Of a DNA stretch of 64,000 nucleotides, positions 38,701 through 48,093 are shown in pieces. Within the stretch, counting starts at the first letter, position 1. Each line of letters begins with the position of its first letter. Source of the DNA: Mastigias papua (lineage: Eukaryota; Cnidaria; Scyphozoa; Rhizostomeae; Mastigiidae). The notes below the pieces were generated by a model. That model did not search any database, was not told the origin of the DNA, and worked only from the letters and a program-made list of their open reading frames with translations. The stretch lies in the NCBI GenBank assembly GCA_964019165.1, contig OZ025267.1:20229685-20293684 (forward strand), read 5' to 3'. The position numbers were made by a program, and so were the translations under genes.

Positions 38701-40674
38701 CATATAATCCTATTCTATGCCACTCGCGCCTGATTTGAAAGAGAATACAAAGACTGAGTTACGGGCAAAAATTTTCCAGAGATACTTAAGGCCTACTACA
38801 ACCCAGATAAACAGCAAAAGGCCCAAAACGATCCTCGATTGGCGCACATATTATAACAGCTCCTCATATTCTGGCTTACAGCCGCAAAAAAGAGGAAAAT
38901 GAGGAAGTCTGAGCATTGTAGTACATTTGAAAGAAGTAGCCTGGGGTGACTGCAACTTTGCTGACACTAAATTCGATCTTGATACTCAGCCTAGGCTTTC
39001 GTTGCAGAGATGGCAGGTGCAAGGTCCAACATGCTAAGTGAGATCAAAGTGTGAGATTCTAGTGAGTCATCTCTCTTTGTCAAGTGTAAGCACCCATATC
39101 TGAAGTTCTAGAAAACTGACGCTTTATTCTGATTTTAAACTCAAACTTTGTCCCTCTTTTTCTCTGAAGCCAAAGAAAAATCCGTCCCCTTTAGAGTGTT
39201 AAGGAGATAAAACTTTTAATAAACTGAGTTGAATCTAAAAATACTTCTTTTGCTACATTCCTAGCTTTTTCCAAAAACATCCCTTTTTCAAATGTCAATG
39301 TTCTAGGCCTGGGATGAAAGGCATGGGTGTTTACAGCTAACAATGGGATTTGACTCAGCAGGTGTGAGAAAAAGCAGCAAATGATTTTAGTATTGGCTTT
39401 TGCCACTCTGTGCACAGCCTCGTCTTATATGAGTATAACATATTTTTCTCACCTGAACGTGCTTTGAAACGAATCTCTCGTCTTAGTGTGAATCCTTTAG
39501 GCTTAAATATTCTGACAAAGTCCTTCATATCTTTTACTTGATTGAGTTTTGCTAACAATTCGGGGTTTATCTGCGAATGTAACAATAGAAAGTAATTTGG
39601 ACTGGTCATGTTTTCCCTTTAGCAGATCAAACAGCCTGCTAAAACTCTGCGTGCAAATACAAATTCTGCGAGCAAAAACCATTGCAAAACTGTTGGAGCC
39701 TACATGTGTAATTTAAAGAGCATGCACTAACATTTCTATCATTGCAAGCAATCGAAAACTCTGAGACAAAAAGTATCAAAAATAAATGAGCCCCAGGGGG
39801 GGCTAACTCGAGGTTTACTGTATGTATATAATCCAGTCATTTCCAGGTAAATGTATGCATTCTCTGTGCCCTTTCCACAAGCAATCAGACGTGCAACTAA
39901 GTAGGGGGGGGCACCGGGGGTCGACATCCATGCCCTTTAGTTCAGAAGTATGGAAGGGCACGGCTCTGGGGCTCATGGGTAGGTCTAGTCAAATTGTTGA
40001 TTTCAATAACTTGTCCATGTCCATCTTTGTTCACTTAATGAATAGTGTCTACTCGTCTCGTTCTTATCATGATACTCAAGAGAATGCCTGTCACCGGCTT
40101 ATCACAGATGTTTATGCCGGCCAGTGTTACTACCAATCCCAAACGTACAAAGATCTCCTAGGACTGTTGTCTAATAAACACATGCAATTATGAAAATATG
40201 GCTCAATAGTCTGTAGTTGGAAACTAGTCGTACAAACGTGTAATCAGATTGCAATCATGTACATGAATCTGCTTATTGTGATATGAGCTGCAGCATGAAA
40301 TATCGTCGCGGATTTCTACCTTAACAAGTTTACCCAGGCAAATGCATTCTAATAAAAACTCAGGTTTCCAAATTGCAAGTCAAATGACAATCTAGACTTC
40401 AACTCACATAATGCTCACTTTTCCTTATACCCCTTGTTCTTTTATCTGATCGTAGACCGTCTATCTCTGACAATGCTGGCTTGCCTGTCCGTTTATTGTT
40501 TTTCGTGTTCTCCCTAATAAACACTATCCTTCTCAGTTTCGGCCTAATGGGTCGTTGTCTCCTTCCACCGATAGGCACAAGTTTCAGCCTTCGAGATCTT
40601 CTGCTGTATCCTGCTTCCGTTGCTATTACAATGATTACCAATATAACAGCTAAAAGCGCTCCTGTCGTCTTCAT
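31384..40674 (-). CDS. VEGF/PDGF-family secreted growth factor, gene 3 (six exons, diverged paralogue)
   Basis: Minus-strand exons in order: 40674-40408, 39570-39453, 34872-34789, 34324-34142, 33311-33148, 31641-31384; phases 0,1,1,1,0, 357 residues. Hydrophobic signal peptide (MKTTGALLAVILVIIVIATE). A very basic stretch follows (SRRSRRLKL, RRQRPIRPKLRR). Exon 1 ends RKSEHY like its paralogues (RKSDHY). Exon 2 keeps INPELLAKL...MKDFVRIFKPKGFT. The core is C164, PRCTFVKRCGGCC (182-194), ECVA, then CKCDC in exon 5. It has the standard signature R that genes 1 and 2 lack. Exon 6 has the CxCxC tail followed by a unique acidic C-terminus (DDADTDDSSPDDLWGDF). Predicted secreted ligand. Basic clusters could be convertase sites or matrix/heparin-binding (inference). 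Confidence 0.85.
32337..32570. mobile_element. Near-palindromic TA-flanked MITE
   Basis: The left end AGGTCTGTTGGGGTGAAGTG is matched in inverse at the right (rc GGGCCTGCTGGGGTAAAGTG). Both continue into GGGTAACCC.GGGTAAA, and TA flanks both ends. About 234 bp, non-coding, in intron 5 of VEGF-like gene 3. Confidence 0.75.
33451..33561. repeat. Tandem repeat, 3 x 37 bp
   Basis: Three identical copies of a 37-bp unit starting GAAAGGTGGAGGGTCAAAGG, in intron 4 of VEGF-like gene 3. The open frame over it comes from the repeat. Confidence 0.9.
33580..33830 (-). mobile_element. LINE 3' end (untranslated tail only)
   Basis: A TTTTCATTTTCATTTCATTTTC run followed by GGAGGGTTGCCCTTCAACAAG and GGGGCCCTCCGATAAAA resembles the 3' UTR of the LINE at 27820 (GAGGGTAACCCTTAGCAAGC, GGGGCCGTCAGCTAAAA). 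It is therefore probably a short, 5'-truncated minus-strand insertion of a related element. It also contains an AACCTAAATAAAATAAATAAAATGCG duplication. Confidence 0.55.
35625..35820. repeat. CA-rich microsatellite with (ACACACAA)n end
   Basis: Degenerate ACACCC/ACACCA units, a pure CA tract, then six or so copies of ACACACAA. In intron 2 of VEGF-like gene 3. Confidence 0.9.
36837..37215. repeat. GTCAGGAAA-rich repeat segment
   Basis: Multiple AGTCAGGAAA(A) motifs cluster at 36845-36935 and recur at 37181-37197, with GGCAGGATGCCTGC just after. It may be the two ends of one transposon relic in intron 2 of VEGF-like gene 3; boundaries are unsure. Confidence 0.4.
39770..39825. mobile_element. 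Fragment of the AATAAGCCCC MITE family
   Basis: AATAAATGAGCCCCAGGGG followed by GGGGGGCTAACTCGAGGTTT resembles the right end of the elements at 5489-5842 and 45792-46620. Only this end is recognisable. It lies in intron 1 of VEGF-like gene 3. Confidence 0.5.
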
Positions 40675-41393
40675 CTTGATTAGACTCGACGTAACTACTC
40701 CACTTTCAACAGCGAATGTTTTAACTGTTGTTGGGTAACTTCCTCTTGTTTTAATAGATTATCGTTACGTAGTACAATACGTCAAACTAACAGGGTATTA
40801 TTCTTATCCCTTCGGTCATGCTGTTATGCATAGAGATGAGTAACACGTTCCTTTGGTCGTTTGATATTACGAAACCAAACCGTTAAAACCTTGAGCCCAT
40901 GACCGCCATGCTATCTAGAGCGTGAAGTGGACCATACATTTACCTTAGACATTAATACAAGTATTGACAATTGGCCCCCATCACTTCACCATCCAAGCAT
41001 GCCCAGTAACCTGAAATTGCAGGACCCATCACATCGTGGAAGTCCAAGTCTTTTTACTCATCCCGTACCCTCCCAAAGTTGAAGTGAAATGAAAAGAACC
41101 TTTTATTTTAGCTGCAGAAAAGTCTTTCTTTCAATCAGCATTTGTAACTTATTACATGGTGGCAATTGTTGCCTAATGGGAATTTAATAACTTGAAGGTA
41201 CAAACATTGAAACTTGTTTCATGAAGCAAAATTTGGCATGGAACAGATAACAGAAATAACTTCGAGCAAGCGTCAGGTCAATGTAAAGTATCAGCGTATT
41301 GGTTCACTTCCAAACTATCATCCCCATTGTCACTGTTGTTGCCCTTATCGTCCATGAATGGATACTAGGTGAGCACTTTGAAAAGATAGAGGG
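40675..41393. other. Upstream region of VEGF-like gene 3
   Basis: About 700 bases between the start of gene 3 and the Harbinger insertion. It should hold the gene 3 promoter; no core element or leader like that of genes 1 and 2 was found. Confidence 0.35.
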
Positions 41394-41755
41394 TTAGGGC
41401 TGATTTATACGTCGTGCTATACTCGAGTCGAATCAATTATTTGCACCTGAAAAGTTCTAAGTGTTGATTTGGTCCGAGTGTAGCACGGCGTATAAATCAA
41501 AACAGCCCATGACCTGTTTTTAGCTCGAGTCAAATGCTTAGCACGACTAGAGCTCGACTGAGTAGGCCGTGCTACACGGCCAAAGCACGGCTTTGATTTA
41601 AACGTCGCGCTTAACTCGCTTCGAATCAATTACAATTTATTGTAGTCCGCAGATTATATCGACTGGCGCATGCGCACAATAATACTATTTGGCGCGAACT
41701 ACTAAACTTGATTCAGGAGGTTAGGCCTAAACTTTTTAATGCTGTTGATCTGAAA

Positions 41756-42796
41756 ATGGCCTTGTACCGGAAATATAGACACGGTTTTATAGCCGATAGT
41801 GACGATGAAGAACTCTCCTTATCACAAAATGACGGAGAATATGAAAAAACAAAAAGTGAACTTGAAGAAGATGCAGCGGAGGCTTTTTACAAAAGGAAGA
41901 ACAGACCAGGGAAAAAATCTCCGTGGCCCATCGATACAACAAATGAATTAATTGACATAATTTGTAGTGACAATTATTTTTCTAAGAGGCTAATATTCAC
42001 TAACAGTAAAACTAGCAAAAATAGTGAGGTTTATGAAAAAGTGATAGAAGAACTGAAGAAGCGCACCAAAAAAAGTGGCACAGATTTTGCATTCAATGTG
42101 GCTCAGGTCAGAAACAAATTCAAAAAATGCGTTAGTGAATGCAAAAGGGCAGCACTGACATTGAAGTCTGCATCGGGGATACAGAGGTTTCAGGAAGAAA
42201 AGGAATTTGGAAGATGGTTCAACCAATTACTCCCACTTGTTAAATCAAGAGAGTCCTGCCAACCTGAGCAAGCAGTAGAACCTTCATTTATAATCATACC
42301 TGATGCAGCTGGAGATGGTGTGGTTGAAGCTCCCATTTCCCAAGACAGTGCAAGTAGTACTCTATCAGAAATACCCTCAACTGTAGACCAATCAGGGAAG
42401 AAGAGGATTTTTACTCCACTGACAAGCAAATCAGGCAAGAAGCAAAAACTTGATGAACTGATCAATATGACTTCAAAAGCTATAGATGAAGTATCTGAGC
42501 AGCTTAAAAAAGACCCTGTGGGAGATATCTTGGCATTTTTAGAGAAAGAAAATGAAAAAGCAAGAGAACATGAAATGAAATTGTTTTCTATGTTGGCAAA
42601 TGGGTATCAGGGTCATCAGCCATATCACATGCAATTTCCTCAACAATATCAGCCAGCTTACCAAATGCCCAACCAGAGGAATAGTGATGAAAGAAGAGAG
42701 AAGAACCATTCAAGTTTTAAGCTTCTACAAAATAATTTTTCTGCCATGTTACAGAATTTGGAAGAAAGCCAGGAAGATGATATTTATGAACTTTAA
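41756..42796 (+). CDS. Harbinger accessory protein with SANT/Myb-like (MADF/trihelix-type) domain
   Basis: 346 codons from the ATG at 41756; an upstream in-frame TTG at 41708 is not needed. The N-terminus is acidic (DSDDEELSLSQND). A Trp-led helix bundle follows at about residues 60-160 (SPWPIDTTNELIDII, FNVAQVRNKFKKCVSECK, FGRWFNQL), typical of the Myb/SANT-like DNA-binding partner encoded by Harbinger elements. A low-complexity Gln/Tyr/Pro stretch and a charged tail close the protein. In known members this protein helps bring transposase to the nucleus and to the DNA ends. The frame is open, so it may still be expressible. It converges on the transposase gene 87 bases away. Confidence 0.85.
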   Translation: MALYRKYRHGFIADSDDEELSLSQNDGEYEKTKSELEEDAAEAFYKRKNRPGKKSPWPIDTTNELIDIICSDNYFSKRLIFTNSKTSKNSEVYEKVIEELKKRTKKSGTDFAFNVAQVRNKFKKCVSECKRAALTLKSASGIQRFQEEKEFGRWFNQLLPLVKSRESCQPEQAVEPSFIIIPDAAGDGVVEAPISQDSASSTLSEIPSTVDQSGKKRIFTPLTSKSGKKQKLDELINMTSKAIDEVSEQLKKDPVGDILAFLEKENEKAREHEMKLFSMLANGYQGHQPYHMQFPQQYQPAYQMPNQRNSDERREKNHSSFKLLQNNFSAMLQNLEESQEDDIYEL

Positions 42797-42883
42797 TTTG
42801 ATAAAATCAGAACAACTTCACATATGGAAATTAAGAATAATTCTAATATACTCTATTGCTAAGTTCAATTTAATATGGTTTAC

Positions 42884-44221
42884 TCAGTCATTTTTTCCAT
42901 TCATGTATTGTTTTTCTTCAAAAAATTTCCCTTTCAGATAGTCCCTAACCTTTGATGCTACAATATTTGTATCCCTTAGTGGTGGGCATTGCCTGATCAT
43001 AATCAAATCCTGCAATTCATTTCCTACTCTTCTGAGGTTGGAAGTTGCATCTAGAGATAAATCCCAGTGCCTATGAGCAACATCTCCTTTTTCAATGCAT
43101 ATGTTGTGCATCACAATGCAAGCTAATGTAACTGTACGTACAGTTTCCTTTTGATTTTCTGCTTTTCTTGAAAGTACTCTCCAACGACCTTTTAACATCC
43201 CATAAGCACACTCTGTTACCATTCTAGCACGACTCAATCGATAATTGAAGTAGCTTTGCTCATGTGTTAATACAGCATTTGTATATGGCTTAAGCAACCA
43301 TGGCTTGAATGGGAAGGCAGCATCTCCAAGAAGTAAAGGAGGGATTTTAATGCCACTTTCCTCAAACAATGCATTTGACAAAGTTTTGCCTTCAGCAATT
43401 TGTGCATATCAATTTGTTGCCTGGAAGATAAGTGAGTCATGGGAGTTTCCAGGAAACCCTGCACTGGCCCAAATAAAGCAATACTTTGCATCAACCATAC
43501 CCATGAGTACAATTGAGTAAAAATGTTTGAAGTTGTGAAACTCTTTTGCTGACTCTTGACCACCAGGAGGGCACTTGATTGGAATATGACAACCATCAAT
43601 TGCTGCATAAGCATATGGAAACTGCCACTCTTGTTCCATTTCTTTAACCTTCTGATACAACAGGTCTCTATCATATGGAAAGTTGGATTCCACAAACTCA
43701 GCCCAGAGATTCTCTACAATAGCTTTAGCCACTTCTCTCACTATATTGCATACAGTAGATTCACCTATCCCCGTCATTTCTGCAATTGTATGGTAGTAAT
43801 CTCCTCTACTTAGCCTGTACAAACAAATAGCAAGTCTCTGCTCTGTAGATATTGGCTCTTCTGTAATGTGTTCTTTAGTGATATCAGTCTTTATTTTTTC
43901 ATGGATAAACCTAAATGTTGTTCTTGCTATTCTGAATGTCCTTTTAAATCTTTTTTCCGAATATGAGGACCACGCTATGTCCCACCAGCCAGTGTTCCTT
44001 GTTACTCTTCGACAAGACCGTCTGTGAACAGTTGGAAGAGTTTTGACAGCAGATTGTAAAGCAGATAAAAGCAATTGCAAAATAAACATAATTCTCACTA
44101 ATCCATTTCGTCTTGCAATCATCAATAACAAAATTGTGGTCTGAATTCTTTGTCTTCTTCTGCGGACCAACCATAAAGCATTTATCATTTGCATTCTCTT
44201 CTGCTGGGAAACTGGAGCCAT
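42884..44221 (-). pseudogene. Harbinger DDE transposase, interrupted by one in-frame stop
   Basis: The minus-strand frame starts at ATG 44221 and runs in a single frame to the stop at 42884, broken only by TGA at 43409-43411 (codon 271 of about 445). A helix-turn-helix is visible at about 145-165 (TIAEMTGIGESTVCNIV). The catalytic acidic residues are D209 (AAIDGCHIPI), D262 (FPGNSHDSLIF) and the E of MVTECAYGMLKGRW after the stop, with LLGDAAFPF between. Its length and motif order fit a full Harbinger transposase (DDE_Tnp_4 type). The stop removes the third catalytic residue, so as read the copy is inactive unless the base is an error, polymorphism or spliced out. Confidence 0.88.
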
Positions 44222-44823
44222 AGCTTTGACAAACCAGAACGACCAAGTGTGATATCTACAGCCTATTGTAGCCTGGGTACTTATTGACTTTTAAAAAAGC
44301 TATTCCTAATAAGATATAAAGCTGAATATTACTGACGAAAGGGTTAATTGATAATATTCATTATATCTATGAGGCAATGAAGTGTAAACAAAGAAAGTTC
44401 CCGCCGCCACTCCAAAGTGAGGCTGCTTCGCTTACACTTATGAAAGCGCGACAGAAGCTCGACGTTTAAATCGAATTGGATTTCACTCATGAGCTTTAGT
44501 CGCGCTTTCGTCGATCTTAATAGCAATTGATTCGACGCGAGTAAAGCACGACGTATAAATCAGCCCTTAAAGCTCCATTTTAGCTCAATATTGTAGCCTT
44601 CCCCTCAGGTCGTTCCACTTTTCCATCTTTTCTACGGCTTCCAAAGTATTTTGACCTGGTTCCACAATCTCATTTGATTTGTTGTAATCCCTCCCTTTCA
44701 AGTGATGTTTTACTGCTTCCACAATGGAAAAATGCACAAATCCATGCCAGATAGTAAAACATGAGAAGTGAAAACTTTGGATGTCAACATTTTATTGTTG
44801 GAACCACTCCCCATTTCAGTGTA

Positions 44824-45279
44824 CACGCTTTTTTTATAAGGAACCTAGCTAAAGGCCTAGTTCTAAAAGTTCCTTATTTTTGGACCTCTTTTTATCAAAT
44901 TCTAGTACTCAAAGTTCCTTAATAGTTCCTTAATTTTCACAGCACGTAGAGTGCCTCAAAATGGCACAGACACTAGAAAAGCATTGAAATTCTGAATTTT
45001 ACCTTTAATTCTGGCTAGAACTCAACCTCAAAAGCACAAATGCGACAGGACATTAGTTCTATATATGCAAAAGCATAATTTCAATCAAGAAGTATCATGT
45101 CTATTCCATTGATATCATCCAATGTAATGTAATCTTCACTTGCATCTGAGTACAGTACTCGGAATTTGAAAATGAAAAGTTCCTTAGGGATTTTTCCTTT
45201 AGTAGTATAAGTTCTTTAAATATTCCGGCCTTCTACATGTAGGTTCCTTATAAAGTGGTTCCTTATAAAAAAAAGCGTG
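44824..45279. mobile_element. TA-flanked MITE, 'CACGCTTTTTTTATAAGGAAC' family, copy 1
   Basis: Ends CACGCTTTTTTTATAAGGA and TCCTTATAAAAAAAAGCGTG are inverted and flanked by TA. Inside the left end AAAGTTCCTTATTTTTGGAC is characteristic. Non-coding. Other copies: 47173-47666, about 47917-48013, about 52483-52664. Confidence 0.8.
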
Positions 45280-45371
45280 TATCACCCACAACCATGTGGA
45301 TATTTTGGCTTTATTGAACGCGCTCTCCCTTCAGTGTAGATGTCATAAACGCATGACCCCCAATCGTAGTG

Positions 45372-45616
45372 CCATAAATCCTTAAATTCTCCAGGAAAAA
45401 GCCCCCCCCCTGGAATAAGCCCTATCACATGTGACAATCAAACCAACCATATTATAAGGTGCGGGTTGTATTTAGACCATTCTCCATTATGGAGAAAAGG
45501 ACCTTTGAAAGCCAGTTTGCATTTTGCGTCTGTTATTTTAAAAAGCCTTCCATTTGAATAAGCCCCCAGCCATAAAACAGAAAATAAACCCCCTGGGAGA
45601 TTTCAAGGATTTCCGG
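45372..45616. mobile_element. Degenerate AATAAGCCCC-family MITE
   Basis: The left AAATCCTTAAATTCTCCAGG and right GGGAGATTTCAAGGATTTCC are inverted. The right end is followed by TA after CCGG. It resembles 5489-5842, with AATAAGCCC units inside. Confidence 0.55.
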
Positions 45617-45791
45617 TAACAGAAAAAAATTCCACAGTGAAGATGGTTTGACTTTGCCAGAGAATAGAATAACCTGCTGTCAAAGACTTCTTTGACTTCA
45701 CTGTGCTTCGAGTGGAAAGTAAGCAAAAGAAATTTACTGATATGCCTGGACAAGGCACCAGAAGGCACCACAAACTGACAGGTGGTGACTA

Positions 45792-46620
45792 CCGTAAAGA
45801 CTCGATTAAGCCCCCTCATTTGAATAAGCCCCCCCTCGAATAAGCCCCCATCCATAAGATCGTTTCTGACAAATAAGCCCCCACCCTCGAATAAGCCCCC
45901 ACCCTCGAATAAGCCCCCATGGCATTTGCGTGTGCTCAGAATAATGCAGGTCAAAAACAAAAGAAACTCAAAACCGTCAGCTATTTATCTGTTAATTTGA
46001 GATAATATTTTACCCGAACAACTGTCTTCACAACTTTCCCCTCCTTGATGCTACCTCTATCAACATTTAGTTCAAAGTGTTTCAAAGTATTTTTCTTTTC
46101 TATCAGTTTATTGTAAAGAATATTTGATATTATTTCGCTGTTCGTCTCTGCATGGTATTTCGCTGGGACCACCGATCCAACTTCTCGCTTTCTTTTCCCA
46201 ATAACTTTCGCCTTCAATATATTTTTGGGTGCAGCATTTAGGAAGTTCGTCATCAAACTAGACTGTCAATGAGAATATGTCAAACTAGCGATTCACCTTC
46301 GCCTGTGAGAAAAACACCAACAGCGTTTTTATCATATTCCATCGCTTCTTGCAGTTGTTTATCTTTTATCCCCTAACTGATCCGTATTGGGTTTTGAGCC
46401 CCCCCCCCTTGTCCACAATGAGGATGTGCTTTATATGAGTCATATCTTCATGAGACAGCAATTTGAGGGGGGGGCAAAAATAATATATTATGCTTGGTAG
46501 ACCCCAGGACCGTTACATTTAATAAGCCCCCTTTCGAATAAGCCCCCTTTTGAATAAGCCCCCACTCATAAGATGGTTTCTGACAAATAAGCCCCCGGGG
46601 GCTTAATCGAGTCTTTACGG
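45792..46620. mobile_element. TA-flanked AATAAGCCCC-family element with coding remnant
   Basis: Inverted ends CCGTAAAGACTCGATTAAGC / GCTTAATCGAGTCTTTACGG are flanked by TA. Arrays of CTCGAATAAGCCCCCA lie inside both ends. At 829 bp it is longer than its relatives. It holds a 91-codon minus-strand frame (45981-46256) with KVIGKRKREVGSVVPAKYH that could be a relic of a pogo/Tc1-type gene or captured host sequence; I cannot identify it. Confidence 0.75.
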
Positions 46621-46654
46621 TATCATCCAAACTTTTATTGACAAGCTAAAAAAA

Positions 46655-46990
46655 ATTGCCGTTAGCTTCCGCAAAACGTGGGGTGACCAGTTGGGGCATT
46701 TATGCATATTCCTAGGAGGAACGTCAGTGGTAAATTTGCCTACTACTGTAGGATAGGTTTGCTAAATATCCACGGTTCTGTTTATAGGATTGTCCCGCTA
46801 TATACGAAATTGCCAACTAATCTACTTAAACGGGGCATTTGCTCCCTGGCTCTTCCTAACAACCGCCACTGGGTGCTACAAATCCCAAACACCCTACAAT
46901 GGAACGCCCTTGCTACCGAAGCGTTGTCGGTGGGGGGGGGGGGCTCAACTCGTTTTCCAAGGATCGAATGCTGGTTGGTGATTTTTTAAC
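46655..46990. repeat. Dispersed repeat, copy 1 (partner at about 49320-49580)
   Basis: TAGGAGGAACGTCAGTGGTAAATTTGCC...CTATATACGAAATTGCC...GGGGCATTTGCTCCCTGGCTCTTCCTAA corresponds block by block to TAGGAGGAGTATCGATAGAAAGTTTGTCG...CTATATGGCAAAATACTG...GGGGAGCACTTGTCCTCTCTGCCTCCCTAA further right. Similar GGGACAAT...GTCCCTCTACCCCG text occurs near 56030-56160. Type unknown. Confidence 0.45.
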
Positions 46991-47172
46991 TTGGCAAGGG
47001 TACAAACCAAGCCAGCTTTCAGGAAAATTTTGATCTGTCTTTTTCTAATATGTACTTCACCCTAAACTTTTTATAAGAAAGTGGTGTATACGAAAGGAGT
47101 GCTCGGCTGCTTGAAACAGGTAGGAATGTTCAGTGCTGGATTCTTGAGGCCTAAGAGAGTTGATTTGTTGTA

Positions 47173-47666
47173 CACGCTTTTTGCTATAAAGAACTTAGCT
47201 CAAGGCCTCGTTCAAAAAGCTCCTTATTTTTGGACCTCCAATCATCAAATCGTAGTACAAGGAAAACATTGAAATCTTGATGGAGACCTTTCATGTCCCG
47301 TTCAAGTGCTGCGAACATTCACCTGATTTATATTAGAGTGCCAGTCGAACGGATTCTTTACTACTCATTGTATGAGGCGGGGGGGAGGCATTATAGGATT
47401 CAACTTGTGCCCCAGCCGATTATGGCTGCAACGTAAGACCAATGAAAAATGAAGGACTTAACACAAGCATAGCAAATAATCTATGAGAGTTTTGGCTGCA
47501 ACTGAATGGAACCAGTCTCCCAATTCTTGATTGTTTAGTGTTATAAGCATTTTTCAAATTGAAAAGTTTTTTAGTGAATTTTCCTTTACTAGTATAAGTT
47601 CTTCAAGTATTTCGGCAGTCTACATGTAGGTTCCTTATAGAGTGGTTCCTTATAAAAAAGAGCATG
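47173..47666. mobile_element. TA-flanked MITE, copy 2 of the family at 44824
   Basis: Same order as copy 1: CACGCTTTTTGCTATAAAGAAC, AAAGCTCCTTATTTTTGGACCT, then CTACATGTAGGTTCCTTATA and an inverted end at GCATGTA. Confidence 0.75.
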
Positions 47667-47916
47667 TATACATTTTATACATCCAAATTTTCCGCAAGCC
47701 CATTAGCTTTTCTGTTTAATTTGCATAGATCTCCTGAGACAACTTAAGCAGTTTAGAGCTTTGCTTGTGTAGTGCCTGTCTGTGTCAATGCAACACTACA
47801 CTGTTTCACAAATTCGAATATTCTTGCTAAAAAAGTCTCGATAATGTTATAGTACTGAAATCATGAAAAGTAGAAGGTGAATATCCGTTTTATAAAATGC
47901 TCATTTTTATGTGGCA

Positions 47917-48013
47917 TATGCGCTCTTCTATAAAGAGCCTAGTTCAAAGGCTGATTCTTAAAAGCTCTTAATTTCTGGGCCTCTCTCTTGGACCCTTAGT
48001 AATAAAAGTTCCA
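47917..48013. mobile_element. Left-end fragment of the same MITE family
   Basis: TATAAAGAGCCTAGTTCAAAG, AAAGCTCTTAATTTCTGGGCC and TAATAAAAGTTCC match the left half of copies 1 and 2. It is cut off by the TA microsatellite. Confidence 0.5.
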
Positions 48014-48023
48014 TATATATATC

Positions 48024-48090
<67 letters not shown>
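48014..48090. repeat. (TA)n microsatellite
   Basis: About 75 bases of alternating TA, with one short interruption near its left end. Confidence 0.95.

Positions 48091-48093
<3 letters not shown>

Larger units (their letters stand above)
41397..44566. mobile_element. PIF/Harbinger DNA transposon, nearly intact
   Basis: The element is 3,170 bp and flanked by TTA (41394-41396 and 44567-44569), the 3-bp target duplication expected for this superfamily. The terminal inverted repeats are about 42 bp with two mismatches, starting GGGCTGATTTATACGTCGTG. Degenerate extra copies of the terminal sequence lie inside the left end, one inverted (about 41463-41510) and one direct (about 41589-41631). Related fragments are seen near 44440-44510. 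It carries two convergent genes, a SANT/Myb-like protein gene and a DDE transposase gene, which is the usual two-gene Harbinger content. Confidence 0.92.

Noticed and set aside
39822..40193. 123-codon plus-strand frame in intron 1 of VEGF-like gene 3
   Set aside because: Overlaps a MITE fragment, starts in repeat sequence and shows no domain.
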